From assembly GCA_965216155.1 (NCBI GenBank), contig CBDCFD010000006.1, forward strand, positions 1,116,001 to 1,180,000: a stretch of 64,000 nt of DNA, given 5' to 3'. Origin of the DNA: CATOSP01 sp965216155. GTDB lineage: Bacteria; Chloroflexota; Dehalococcoidia; Lucifugimonadales; UBA3495. The notes under the pieces are model-generated. The model searched no databases. It saw only the letters and a program-made list of their open reading frames with translations, and had not been told where the DNA came from. Both the position numbers and the translations under genes were made by a program. Numbering within the stretch: the stretch's first letter is position 1; each line of letters starts with the position of its first letter. Positions 44,305 to 52,868 of this stretch are shown in pieces.

Positions 44305-44313
44305 GAGCGCCCC

Positions 44314-44898
44314 ATGCTGCTTTTGATCGACAATTACGATAGCTTTACCTACAACCTGTACCAGTACCTGTCAGAACTGGGCGCTGAGGTCCTCACGTAC
44401 AGGAACGACAAGATCACACTGGAAGAGGTGGAAGACCTGGCCCCCGCCGGCATTGTGATATCGCCAGGGCCATGCACGCCGAAGGAAGCCGGCATTTCCA
44501 ACGACGTTATCCGGCATTTCGGTGAAAGGGTACCCACCCTCGGCGTCTGCCTGGGCCACCAATGCGTGGGCTACGTCTACGGCGGCGTGGTCGACCAGGC
44601 CGGGGAAATCCGCCACGGCAAGACTTCGATGATCCACCATAACGGCGCCGGAGTCCTGTCCGGCCTGCCCAACCCCTTCGAGGCCATCCGATACCATTCA
44701 CTGGTGGTATACCCGGACACGGTGCCCGAGTGCCTGGAGGTCACGGCCTGGACCGAAAACGGCCTGATAATGGGGCTGCGCCACAAGGAATTCCCCGTCG
44801 AAGGAGTCCAGTTCCACCCCGAGTCCATAATGACTCCCGATGGAAAGCACCTTTTGCAAAACTTCCTGGACATGGTGGATGGACACAGGACGGCATGA
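44314..44898 (+). CDS. trpG: anthranilate synthase component II (glutamine amidotransferase)
   Basis: 194 residues, class I amidotransferase. LIDNYDSFTYNLYQYL at the start, SPGPCTPKEAG, nucleophile elbow GVCLGHQC, and HPESIMTPDGKHLLQNFL with the His/Glu pair. It supplies ammonia to TrpE. It is followed by an antitoxin gene rather than trpD. Confidence 0.95.
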   Translation: MLLLIDNYDSFTYNLYQYLSELGAEVLTYRNDKITLEEVEDLAPAGIVISPGPCTPKEAGISNDVIRHFGERVPTLGVCLGHQCVGYVYGGVVDQAGEIRHGKTSMIHHNGAGVLSGLPNPFEAIRYHSLVVYPDTVPECLEVTAWTENGLIMGLRHKEFPVEGVQFHPESIMTPDGKHLLQNFLDMVDGHRTA

Positions 44899-44934
44899 TG
44901 CGATAATTGTTGGCATGGACAGGAGGGAAGCGGC

Positions 44935-45285
44935 ATGACTGCCAAAGTGGACATCATCGAATTGGTCAGGAAATTCCCGGACGCAGTGACGTTTGACGAT
45001 GCGGTTGCCCGCCTGTGGAAGCTGTATCCCGAGCAGACGGGGCCGTGCTTGTGGTGGCGTGAACAGACTGCGCCTCCCAAACCCGGTTTTACCCTGAAGA
45101 AAGCTCAGATTCTGGACGTGATGCGACACTTGCCTGACCAGTTGTCGAGGAAAGAGGCGATAGACGAAGCCGCGTACCAGCTATACGTGGTTTTCAAAAT
45201 CGAGATTGGTCTCGAAGAAGCCAGAAATGGACAAGGAATACCCCACGAAGAGGTCGTGCGAAGGTTCGCCAAGTGGCGCAGGTAG
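44935..45285 (+). CDS. antitoxin-like protein with internal partial duplication
   Basis: 116 residues. The C-terminal half (ILDVMRHLPDQLSRKEAIDEAAYQLYVVFKIEIGLEEARNGQGIPHEEV) is the usual antitoxin of this RelE/ParE pairing type. The N-terminal half (VDIIELVRKFPDAVTFDDAVARLWKLY) repeats the same pattern without the end, giving a tandem partial copy. It overlaps the toxin by 13 bases, which supports co-translation. The pair is inserted between trpG and trpD. Confidence 0.75.
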   Translation: MTAKVDIIELVRKFPDAVTFDDAVARLWKLYPEQTGPCLWWREQTAPPKPGFTLKKAQILDVMRHLPDQLSRKEAIDEAAYQLYVVFKIEIGLEEARNGQGIPHEEVVRRFAKWRR

Positions 45286-45572
45286 TCTGGATGCTGCAAG
45301 CCATCAATGACTTGGAGACGATTCGACTATTCATTGCGAAAGGTTCGGAGTCTACCGCGAACCGGGAATATGAACGTATCGTGCAGACAGCGGCGCGTTT
45401 GTCCGATTTCCCCGAATCCGGCCGCGTCGTCCCCAGACTTGGCCGACGGGACATACGCGAAGTCATCGTACGTCCCTACAGGCTGCTTTATCGCCTGTAC
45501 GACGATACCGTAGAGATATTCACGGTTATACATGGGGCGAGGCGAATCGTGGACTCGGACTTGCCGCTGTAA
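45273..45572 (+). CDS. RelE/ParE-type toxin
   Basis: 99 residues: ALRIFIAKGS-like helix (NDLETIRLFIAKGSESTANREYERIV), RLSDFPESGRVVPRLGRRDIREVIVRPYRLLYRLYDDTVEIFTVIHGARRI, the RelE/ParE fold with its Arg-rich strands. GTG start within the antitoxin gene. It would act on the ribosome/mRNA or on gyrase depending on the subfamily, which I cannot determine. Confidence 0.85.
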   Translation: MAQVVWMLQAINDLETIRLFIAKGSESTANREYERIVQTAARLSDFPESGRVVPRLGRRDIREVIVRPYRLLYRLYDDTVEIFTVIHGARRIVDSDLPL

Positions 45573-45647
45573 AATGGTCCCCATACGCTCTAAATCCTTC
45601 TGAAGCGGGTGAACCGCCACAACAGCAAAGTGATTAGGAGAATCAAA

Positions 45648-45872
45648 ATGAGGAACGTAAGGTTCATCGTTGAAAAACACTCTGATGGATTTGTGGCTTA
45701 TCCGATAGGGATATGGGGTGTAGTGGTCGGAGAGGGAGATACCTACGAGGAAGCTCTCGAAGATGCCAAATCAGCAGTTCGCGCCCATGTAGAGACCTTT
45801 GGGCAGGAAGTATTCGAAGCCGAGGAACAAGCTTCGGAGGTTTACTTGACGGAAGCCGAAGTCCCCATATAA
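45648..45872 (+). CDS. hicB: HicB-type antitoxin
   Basis: 74 residues: MRNVRFIVEKHSDGFVAYPIGIWGVVVGEGDTYEEALEDAKSAVRAHVETFG, a short HicB fold. The start has AGGAG upstream; an in-frame extension of 13 codons does not. It overlaps the HicA start by one base. Confidence 0.8.
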   Translation: MRNVRFIVEKHSDGFVAYPIGIWGVVVGEGDTYEEALEDAKSAVRAHVETFGQEVFEAEEQASEVYLTEAEVPI

Positions 45873-46111
45873 TGTCCCGGTTTCCGAGGGACATACCGAG
45901 AACCAGAGCCGTCAGAGCCTTGCGTGTTTTGGGATTCCGGCTTATCCGCGAGACGAATCATCTGATATTCGGAAGAGAAAACCCAGACGGGACCACAAAT
46001 TCACTGACATTGCCAAACCATACCAATATCAAGTTTTCCACACTGAGGACAAGCTGCACCAAAGCCGGTATCTCCAGGCATGAGTTCTTGGAAGCCTTCA
46101 GGGAATCTTGA
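45872..46111 (+). CDS. hicA: HicA-type toxin
   Basis: 79 residues: MSRFPRDIPRTRAVRALRVLGFRLIRETNHLIFGRE, then SLTLPNHTNIKFSTLRTSCTKAGISRHEFLEAF, with the catalytic-type His in LPNH. The stop overlaps the trpD start (TTGA), so trpD translation may be coupled to this toxin gene. Confidence 0.82.
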   Translation: MSRFPRDIPRTRAVRALRVLGFRLIRETNHLIFGRENPDGTTNSLTLPNHTNIKFSTLRTSCTKAGISRHEFLEAFRES

Positions 46112-47160
46112 GCCAACAAAGTCTCGGAGTAACAACGTTGGACATTCGTGAAGCGATTAGTGCGGTAGTAGACGGGCATTCACTCACGCTGAAGGAAGCG
46201 GCCGTGGTTATGCGCGAGATCATGGGCGGAGAGGCTACCCCGGCCCAGCTAGGGGCTTTTTTAACCGGACTTCGCATAAAGGGCGAGACAGCCCAGGAGA
46301 TCGCGGGTATGGCCGCCGTGATGCGGGAGTTTGCCCTGAAAGTCGAGGTCGAAGGTCCGCTGATCGACACCGTTGGCACGGGCGGCGACGGTCAGAATAC
46401 CTTTAATATTTCGACCGCCACGGCATTCGTAGCGGCGGCCGCCGGACTAAAGGTCGCCAAACACGGCAACCGGGCAGCGTCGGGGACCTGCGGCAGCGCC
46501 GATGTGTTGGAAGCCCTGGGAGTGCAGATCGAGCTTTCCCCGGAGGGAGTGGCCCGGTGCATCGAAGAGGCAGGTGTGGGCTTCATGTTCGCCCCCGCGT
46601 TCCACCCAGCCATGCGTTATGCCGGCCCAGTGCGCCGGGAAATCGGTATCCGCACCGTGTTTAACATCCTTGGACCGCTGACCAATCCCGCCGGGGCGCA
46701 GACCCAACTTCTGGGGGTTGCCTTCCCTGAGTTGGGAGAGACGATAGCCGAAGTTCTTGGGATATTGGGGGCTCACCGGGCGATGATTGTTCACGGCCAC
46801 GGCGGGTTGGACGAGCTTTCCCTATCGGGGGACTCCACGGTCTGGGAAGCCCGCGAAGGTTCCCTCAGCCGGTGGACTGTGCGGGTTGAGGATACCGGGC
46901 TGCCGCTGACCCCGGTTTCGGCCATTCGCGGCGGGACCAGGGAAGAGAACGCCGCCTCGATGCGCCGCCTCTTCAATGGCGAGCCAGGCCCAATCCGGGA
47001 CGTAGTATCGCTCAATAGCGCCGGTGTGCTGATGGCCGGAGACCTGGCAGAGAGCATCCGCGAAGGCGTGGAGATGTCCGCCGCTCTGATCGACAACGGC
47101 GCGGCCCTGGCCAGCCTGGACCGCCTGGTTGAGGTAAGCCAGCGGGAAGGCGGGCAATGA
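46108..47160 (+). CDS. trpD: anthranilate phosphoribosyltransferase
   Basis: 350 residues. It joins anthranilate to PRPP. GTGGDGQNTFNISTA and KHGNRAASGTCGSADVLEALG are the PRPP and anthranilate site motifs; NPAGAQTQLLGV and HGHGGLDELSLSG follow. The TTG start overlaps the hicA stop by four bases; a later start would shorten the N-terminal helix bundle. The stop overlaps the start of a toxin-type gene. Confidence 0.95.
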   Translation: MSQQSLGVTTLDIREAISAVVDGHSLTLKEAAVVMREIMGGEATPAQLGAFLTGLRIKGETAQEIAGMAAVMREFALKVEVEGPLIDTVGTGGDGQNTFNISTATAFVAAAAGLKVAKHGNRAASGTCGSADVLEALGVQIELSPEGVARCIEEAGVGFMFAPAFHPAMRYAGPVRREIGIRTVFNILGPLTNPAGAQTQLLGVAFPELGETIAEVLGILGAHRAMIVHGHGGLDELSLSGDSTVWEAREGSLSRWTVRVEDTGLPLTPVSAIRGGTREENAASMRRLFNGEPGPIRDVVSLNSAGVLMAGDLAESIREGVEMSAALIDNGAALASLDRLVEVSQREGGQ

Positions 47161-47427
47161 CCCGGAAGCCCGTCCGTTTCACTCCTCATGCGTCATGCGT
47201 TGATAAAGCTCGACATTGTGGCTGGCAGGGGGTTCGTGGTTGATCTTGATAGAATTGCAGCATTCGTGCAGAATCCGCGCGAGGTTCGGATTGGCCGGGA
47301 AAACCGGCTCACTGTCCATCTGCCGCTGGATGATGATCATATACTGCGAGTAGTATACGAAGAGGAATAACAGGGCATTATGGTAGTTACCGTCTATCCG
47401 GCCGGGAGGGCAAGGTATGAAGTTTAA
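47157..47427 (+). pseudogene. DUF4258-type toxin, broken by a 7-bp duplication and a stop codon
   Basis: ATG overlaps the trpD stop (ATGA). The frame reads MTRKPVRFTPHA and is thrown off by a tandem TCATGCG TCATGCG at 47186-47199. Removing one copy joins HALIKLDIVAGRGFVVDLDRIAAFVQNP...LRVVYEEE. That frame meets TAA at 47368-47370, then continues as QGIMVVTVYPAGRARYEV to 47427, the typical DUF4258 ending. So there are two independent lesions. The partner DUF2283 antitoxin gene follows and is intact. Confidence 0.75.
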
Positions 47428-47623
47428 ATATAGCCCGGACGTGGACATCCTTCTAGTGGAATTAGGGGATGGCAAGTTCGACTATGCTGAGGAAAACGAA
47501 GGCGTCATTGTCCATTACGACAAGAAAGACGTGCCGGTCCTGCTTGAGATTATGGAGGCCAAGGAATTCGTAATGAACTCGCTGCAAAGCATCTTGAGCA
47601 ATCAAGAAGTTGAGGTTTCCTGA
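47417..47623 (+). CDS. DUF2283 antitoxin-like protein
   Basis: 68 residues: MKFKYSPDVDILLVELGDGKFDYAEENEGVIVHYDKKDVPVLLEIMEAKEFV, a DUF2283 fold usually paired with DUF4258. It begins inside the last codons of the toxin pseudogene and ends just before trpC, two bases from its ATG. A second, unpaired DUF2283 gene is at 59790-59987. Confidence 0.8.
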   Translation: MKFKYSPDVDILLVELGDGKFDYAEENEGVIVHYDKKDVPVLLEIMEAKEFVMNSLQSILSNQEVEVS

Positions 47624-47624
47624 T

Positions 47625-48431
47625 ATGCCTGGCATCCTTGACGAAATAGTAGCCGCTAAACGCGGGGAGCTTGCCCTGCAACGCAACGCAACGCCCCTGG
47701 CCGCCCTCCGGGAGCGCCTGGCAACTCAACCCCCGCCACTGTCGTTAGGCGCTGCGCTGGGTCAAGGCGGCGTCCGATTGATGGCCGAGGTCAAGAAAGC
47801 CTCACCGTCACGGGGGCTGCTATGCCCGGACTTTGACCCGGTACACCTGGCAAACACCTACACTGGTAATGGGGCATCGGCGGTGTCGGTGTTGACCGAC
47901 GCCAGGTTTCAGGGAGAGCCTGAGCACCTGAGCCAGATCAAAGGGGCTGGGGCGTCCAGGCAAGCACCGGTGTTGCGCAAAGACTTCCTCTTCGATCCGT
48001 ACCAGGTCTACGAGGCAAGGGCAATTGGCGCGGACGCCATCTTGTTGATCGTGGCCATATTGGAGCCGGCCCAACTCCGGGGCATGCTGGAGTTGGCGCT
48101 TAGTCTGGGTATGGAAAGTCTGGTCGAAATCCATGACCAAGCCGAGCTAGAGGTAGCCGTAGACGCTGGCGCTTCAATTATCGGCATCAACAACCGGGAC
48201 CTGCGAACATTCGTCACCGACCTGGCTGTGAGCCGAAGGCTGGCCCCTCTGGCGCCGAAGAGCAAAGTCATCGTCAGCGAAAGCGGAATCAATCACCCCG
48301 AAGACCTGCAAACCCTTGGGGAGTGCGGTGTCAACGCGGTGCTGGTCGGGGAAGCATTGGTGACAGCGCCGGATATCGGGGCCAAGGTACGGGAGCTTTC
48401 GCAATTGGCCGTTCCATCGACGGGGGTCTAA
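47625..48431 (+). CDS. trpC: indole-3-glycerol phosphate synthase
   Basis: 268 residues, TIM barrel. MAEVKKASPSRGLLCPDFDPVHLANTYTGNGASAVSVLTD, APVLRKDFLFDPYQVYEARAIGADAILLI, IGINNRDLRTF and SESGINHPEDLQTLGECGVNAVLVGEAL show the catalytic Lys/Glu/Asn residues. The start is MPGILDEIV. It overlaps trpF by one base. Confidence 0.95.
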   Translation: MPGILDEIVAAKRGELALQRNATPLAALRERLATQPPPLSLGAALGQGGVRLMAEVKKASPSRGLLCPDFDPVHLANTYTGNGASAVSVLTDARFQGEPEHLSQIKGAGASRQAPVLRKDFLFDPYQVYEARAIGADAILLIVAILEPAQLRGMLELALSLGMESLVEIHDQAELEVAVDAGASIIGINNRDLRTFVTDLAVSRRLAPLAPKSKVIVSESGINHPEDLQTLGECGVNAVLVGEALVTAPDIGAKVRELSQLAVPSTGV

Positions 48432-49096
48432 TGCAAGTCAAGATCTGCGGCGTCCGGACCGTCGAAGATGCCCTCACCGCCGCAGAGGCGGGAGCCGACT
48501 TTATCGGACTTGTGTTCGTCCCTGGACGACGCCGGAGGCTTGAGATCTCCGAGGCAGCTTCGATAGTTTCCAGCGTCAGGCAGTGCTTCCCACATTCGCC
48601 CAGGTTTGTCGGTCTGTTCGCCGACCAGCCATTGGCGGAGGTGAATCAGACCATTCAGTCATGCGGGCTTGACGCCGCCCAGCTATGCGGCGCGGAGTCT
48701 CCCGAATATTGCGAGCAAACCGACGCCCAGGTGATAAAGGTGCTGCACGTTCCGGATTCGGCGTCCGGTGAAACGGCGACGGAAGAGTTTGCCTCCCGCC
48801 TGGAGACCTACGCAGATGCCGGTAACATGGTTACCCTGGACCGCCTGGTGGAAGGACTGCAGGGCGGCACCGGCCAGAGATTCGATTGGAGCATTGCCTC
48901 CAGATTGTCCGGACTCGGACACCGCTTCCTGCTGGCCGGGGGCCTTACACCGGAGAACGTAACCGCCGCCGTGTCGACGGTAAACCCCTGGGGGGTCGAC
49001 GTTTCCAGCGGAGTGGAGACCGATGGTGTAAAGGACCCGGAGAGAATCAAGCAGTTCATACGGGTCGCCAGGAACGAAAGCGGGGCGTGTCAATAA
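48431..49096 (+). CDS. trpF: phosphoribosylanthranilate isomerase
   Basis: 221 residues: MQVKICGVRTVEDALTAAEAGADFIGLVFVPGRRRRLE with catalytic Cys, then GLFADQPLAEVNQTIQSCGLDAAQLCG and the phosphate-binding loops LLAGGLTPENVTAAVSTVNPWGVDVSSGVET with catalytic Asp. It converts phosphoribosylanthranilate to CdRP. Confidence 0.95.
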   Translation: MQVKICGVRTVEDALTAAEAGADFIGLVFVPGRRRRLEISEAASIVSSVRQCFPHSPRFVGLFADQPLAEVNQTIQSCGLDAAQLCGAESPEYCEQTDAQVIKVLHVPDSASGETATEEFASRLETYADAGNMVTLDRLVEGLQGGTGQRFDWSIASRLSGLGHRFLLAGGLTPENVTAAVSTVNPWGVDVSSGVETDGVKDPERIKQFIRVARNESGACQ

Positions 49097-49136
49097 CCGG
49101 CCTCTTTTCCAATATTTGTTCTCGAGGTAGCACCCT

Positions 49137-50345
49137 ATGGTGGTAGAAAAACAGGCCAGCCTTCCCGACGAGCGGGGCAGGTTTGCGGCGTTCGGCGGGC
49201 AGTTCGTCCCGGAAACACTGATGGCGGCCCTCCATGAGTTGGAGGCCGCGTACAAAGAAGCCAGGGTCTCGGATGACTTCCAGGGAAAGCTGGCGCATCT
49301 GCTCCGCAACTACGCCGGGAGACCCACGCCCCTGTATTTTGCCGAAAACCTGACCAGGCACTGCGGCGGCGCGAGGATTTACTTGAAGCGGGAGGACCTG
49401 GCGCACACCGGCGCTCACAAGATCAACAACGCTCTCGGTCAGGCGCTTCTGGCGCACCACATGGGCAAGAGGCGGATCATCGCCGAGACGGGCGCGGGCC
49501 AGCACGGAGTGGCCTCAGCCACCGCGTGCGCCATGCTGGGGATGGAGTGCCTTGTCTACATGGGAGCGGAGGACGTCCAGCGTCAATCGCTCAACGTGTT
49601 CCGTATGCGGCTACTGGAATGCGAGGTGATCCCGGTGGAGTCGGGCACACGCACTCTCAAGGACGCCATCAACGAGGCGATTCGGGACTGGGTGACCAAT
49701 GTTGAGACCACTCATTACCTGATCGGGAGCGCAGTGGGGCCGCACCCCTACCCCATGTTGGTGCGGGACTTCCAGAGGGTGATCGGGATGGAAGCACGCG
49801 AGCAGATCCTTGAGGCGGAGTCACGGTTACCGGACTACGTCGTAGCCTGTGTCGGCGGCGGGAGCAACGCCATCGGGACTTTCCACCCATTCATAGGCGA
49901 CGACGGCGTGGGCCTGGTAGGGGTGGAGGCTGGCGGCGACGGTTTGGACAGCGAGAGACATTCGGCGACCTTGACGGCTGGCAGGCCCGGCGTGTTGCAC
50001 GGGGCCATGTCGTACCTGCTCCAGGATGCCAACGGCCAGATACACGAGACCCACAGCATCTCGGCGGGCTTGGACTATCCCGGAGTTGGGCCTGAACACA
50101 GCTATCTGAAGGACGCGGGACGGGCCCAATACCTGGGCGTGACCGATTCTCAAGCCCTCGAAGGGTTCCACCTGCTATGCCGGACGGAAGGCATCATTCC
50201 GGCACTCGAACCCTCCCACGCCGTCTACCATGCCTCCAAGCTCGCCTCGGACTTATCTCCAGACCAGATTGTCCTGGTCTGCCTCAGCGGAAGGGGTGAC
50301 AAAGACATAGACATCGTGGCCCGGAACGCGGGGATCGAGCTTTAA
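49137..50345 (+). CDS. trpB: tryptophan synthase beta chain
   Basis: 402 residues. PLP enzyme: LKREDLAHTGAHKINNALGQALLAHHMGK contains the Schiff-base Lys, AETGAGQHGVASATACAMLG and VACVGGGSNAIGTFHPFI the cofactor phosphate-binding loop, GLDYPGVGPEHSYLKDAGRAQY near the end. Serine plus indole gives tryptophan. No trpA follows; the alpha subunit must be elsewhere. Confidence 0.96.
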   Translation: MVVEKQASLPDERGRFAAFGGQFVPETLMAALHELEAAYKEARVSDDFQGKLAHLLRNYAGRPTPLYFAENLTRHCGGARIYLKREDLAHTGAHKINNALGQALLAHHMGKRRIIAETGAGQHGVASATACAMLGMECLVYMGAEDVQRQSLNVFRMRLLECEVIPVESGTRTLKDAINEAIRDWVTNVETTHYLIGSAVGPHPYPMLVRDFQRVIGMEAREQILEAESRLPDYVVACVGGGSNAIGTFHPFIGDDGVGLVGVEAGGDGLDSERHSATLTAGRPGVLHGAMSYLLQDANGQIHETHSISAGLDYPGVGPEHSYLKDAGRAQYLGVTDSQALEGFHLLCRTEGIIPALEPSHAVYHASKLASDLSPDQIVLVCLSGRGDKDIDIVARNAGIEL

Positions 50346-50627
50346 CAACTAATCCCTCAGCCGACGGTGCGTAGAGACAGGGGCAGACCCAAGCCGGTTT
50401 GAAACCGGCCAGAGTAGCCCTGGTTGGCCATCCTGCCCAACCGCTCAAATGTCAGGCTGCAGATCTTCATGCCGTAGGTCAGTTTCAGGGGAAACGGCCC
50501 CAGATTGAACATCGTAAATGTGATGTTGCCTACAAATCCAGGGTCTATCTTAAGCGCGGTAAAGGGAATACAGCACCCTTAAAGAGTGATGGTCAAGCTC
50601 GGAATGTCAGAACTTAAGGGCCCCTGT
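50346..50627. other. intergenic region after trpB, no gene recognised
   Basis: A short hairpin (GCCGGTTT/AAACCGGC, about 50393-50409) may be a weak terminator. No protein-like ORF or RNA gene was recognised. Confidence 0.5.
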
Positions 50628-50655
50628 TTGCTAAGGGTTTCCTCGTTGCTATAAT
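50628..50655 (+). promoter_or_regulatory. promoter for the SDR gene
   Basis: TTGCTA (50628-50633), 16 bases, TATAAT (50650-50655), 55 bases before the SDR start. Confidence 0.5.
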
Positions 50656-50710
50656 GGGCGGCGTTGTACTTGAAAAGAGCTTGTGTATTCGAGACTGAGG
50701 AGTTCAGGAT

Positions 50711-51508
50711 ATGGACCTGGGACTACAGGACAAAGTAGCGATTGTCACCGGGGGCAGCTATGGCATCGGCAAGGCCGCCGCTCTCAGCATGGCCAGAGAG
50801 GGCGCCAGGGTAGTCCTGGTGGCTCGCCGGGCCGACGTTTTAGAGGAGGCCGCCAACGACATTAAAGTTGCCACTGAGGGAGTCGCACTTCCCGTTGTGG
50901 GAGACGTTATCGACAAAGACGCGGCGGCCAGGGTGGTCAAGACCGCCGTCGACCACTTCGGCAGGGTGGACATTCTGGTGAACAACGCCGGAGCCTCAAT
51001 GGCCAAGAACTTTGAAGACGTCAGCGACGAAGACTGGGAGTTCGACTTCGATCTCAAAGTCTGGGGCGCCATACGCTTCATCCGGGAATCCGTACCCGAG
51101 ATGCGTAAAGTAGGCGGTGGCCGCATCATCAACGTGACCAACCTTGGCGGGCGCACTCCGGGAGCCAACTCGATGCCCACGTCCATTTCCCGGGCCGCTG
51201 GTCAAGCGATCACCAAGGGTCTGTCCAAGGACCTGGCCAAAGACAATATCCTGGTGTCGACGGTGTGCATCGGTCTTATCAAAAGCGGCCAGACCGAGCG
51301 GCGCTTGGAAGTGCAGAAGGTGAACAACCCCGACGTGACGATTGAAGACATCTGGGCCGAATCGGTGCGGGGCAGGGGAGTCCCCCTGGGCCGTATGGGG
51401 GAGGACCACGAAGCGGGGGACGTGATCGCATTCCTGGCATCCGAACGCGCAAGCTACCTGACCGGCATCGCCGTCAACATCGACGGAGGCTCATCCGCGG
51501 TACTTTAG
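50711..51508 (+). CDS. short-chain dehydrogenase/reductase-like protein with altered catalytic tetrad
   Basis: 265 residues, Rossmann fold: VAIVTGGSYGIGKAAA for NAD(P), DILVNNAGAS. Where most SDR proteins have YxxxK the segment is MPTSISRAAGQAITKGL: the Tyr is Thr or Ser and the Lys is Arg. The Ser of the tetrad reads NVTNLGG. The C-terminal GIAVNIDGGSSAVL is normal. The family fold is clear, but activity may be lost or different. Confidence 0.85.
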   Translation: MDLGLQDKVAIVTGGSYGIGKAAALSMAREGARVVLVARRADVLEEAANDIKVATEGVALPVVGDVIDKDAAARVVKTAVDHFGRVDILVNNAGASMAKNFEDVSDEDWEFDFDLKVWGAIRFIRESVPEMRKVGGGRIINVTNLGGRTPGANSMPTSISRAAGQAITKGLSKDLAKDNILVSTVCIGLIKSGQTERRLEVQKVNNPDVTIEDIWAESVRGRGVPLGRMGEDHEAGDVIAFLASERASYLTGIAVNIDGGSSAVL

Positions 51509-51536
51509 CGGACGTCACATCCGGGCCGCCAACCTG

Positions 51537-51566
51537 CCAAATCCCCCTCATCAAAGGGGGATTTGG
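51537..51566. terminator. hairpin (12-base arms) after the SDR gene
   Basis: CCAAATCCCCCT pairs exactly with its inverse copy across a six-base loop. It lacks a T run, so it may be a repeat element rather than a classic terminator. A similar but imperfect stretch occurs near 12250. Confidence 0.5.
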
Positions 51567-51626
51567 CGCTAATAAGGGCCGCACTTTTTCCAACGCCATT
51601 CCAGACGACGGTTGGGGAGGAACGGT

Positions 51627-52856
51627 TTGACTGTACCGTACATGAATGAGCTCCGTCCAACGCCCAGGCTCTTGTTGGGGCCGGGCCCCAGCACAGTACA
51701 CCCACGGGTTCTGCAGGCCATGACTCTCCCAATCGTAGGCCACCTGGACCCCGAGTTCTTTCAGGTGATGGACGATGTTTCGGAGATGCTGCGCAGCATC
51801 TATCATACGGCCAACCCCATGACCTTTCCCATCTCGTCCACCGGGACTGGGGGGATGGAAGCAGCCTGCGCCAACATCCTTGAGCACGGCGACACGATGG
51901 TTGTCTGCCGCAACGGTTACTTCGGCCACCGGTTGGCCGACATTGCGGAACGCTGCGGCGCGGAGACCCACGTGGTCGACAGCCCATGGGGCCAACCCGT
52001 AGACGTCGGAACGCTGTCCAGGACCCTGGACCGTCTACCCAGAGTCAAGGCTGTGGGAGTAGTTCACGGGGAGACCTCCACGGGGGTCCTGAACGACCTG
52101 CCCGAGATAATCGAGCTGGCACACCGGCATGGGGCGTTGGTCATAGTAGACGCGGTAACGTCCCTTGGCGGCCACGAGATGCGCATGGACGAATGGGACA
52201 TCGACGTCTGCTACAGCGGGTCGCAGAAGTGCCTTGGCGCGCCGCCGGGCCTGGCCCCAATCAGCTTTGGCCCCAGGGCAATGGAGGTCGTAAACAGCCG
52301 GGAGTCCAGGATACAGAGTTTCTATTTCAGCCTAAAGGAACTGGAGACTTACTGGTCTGGCGCCAGAGCCTACCACCACACCGCTCCCATCTCCATGAAC
52401 TACTCCCTGAGGGAAGCCCTTCGCATGGTAATGGAGGAAGGAATAGAGGACCGCATTCGGCGTCACTCCAGGGTTGCGTCGGTCCTGTGGGCGGGACTGG
52501 AGGCGCTTGGAATCAGCGTTCTGGCGGAGCCGGACCACCGCCTAAATCCACTAACCGCCGCCGTAATTCCAGATGGTGTCGATGACGCGGCAACCCGGCG
52601 CAGTTTGCTACAAGAACACAATATCGAGATTGGGGGCGGCCTGGGGGACCTGCGGGGCAAGGTATGGCGGATCGGCCTAATGGGCGAGTCGGCCAGGGAG
52701 ACCAACGTATTTGCCCTCTTGTCCGCCCTGGAGGTAGTGCTGTCCGGCCAGGGCTACGAGGTGGCCAATGGCTCAAGCCTGGCGGCAGCGCAGCGGGCTT
52801 TGGCTTCCTTCCAACAGTCGGCAAACCAACAGGCGGCAAGCCAGGATGCGGCATAG
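51627..52856 (+). CDS. class V aminotransferase, alanine-glyoxylate/serine-pyruvate type
   Basis: 409 residues. LLGPGPSTVHPRVLQAM at the start, STGTGGMEAACANIL, GETSTGVLNDLPEI, VDAVTSLGG and YSGSQKCLGAPPGLAPISF with the PLP Lys give an AGXT/SPT-like enzyme. TTG at 51627 has GGGGAGG at good spacing; ATG at 51642 is the alternative. It would convert glyoxylate to glycine. The convergent neighbouring operon makes glyoxylate. Confidence 0.88.
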   Translation: MTVPYMNELRPTPRLLLGPGPSTVHPRVLQAMTLPIVGHLDPEFFQVMDDVSEMLRSIYHTANPMTFPISSTGTGGMEAACANILEHGDTMVVCRNGYFGHRLADIAERCGAETHVVDSPWGQPVDVGTLSRTLDRLPRVKAVGVVHGETSTGVLNDLPEIIELAHRHGALVIVDAVTSLGGHEMRMDEWDIDVCYSGSQKCLGAPPGLAPISFGPRAMEVVNSRESRIQSFYFSLKELETYWSGARAYHHTAPISMNYSLREALRMVMEEGIEDRIRRHSRVASVLWAGLEALGISVLAEPDHRLNPLTAAVIPDGVDDAATRRSLLQEHNIEIGGGLGDLRGKVWRIGLMGESARETNVFALLSALEVVLSGQGYEVANGSSLAAAQRALASFQQSANQQAASQDAA

Positions 52857-52868
52857 CTAGGGACGGAA

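Noticed and set aside
47179..47475. Minus-strand ORF of 98 residues
   Set aside because: Antisense to the DUF4258 remnant and DUF2283 start; no protein features and opposite to the operon.
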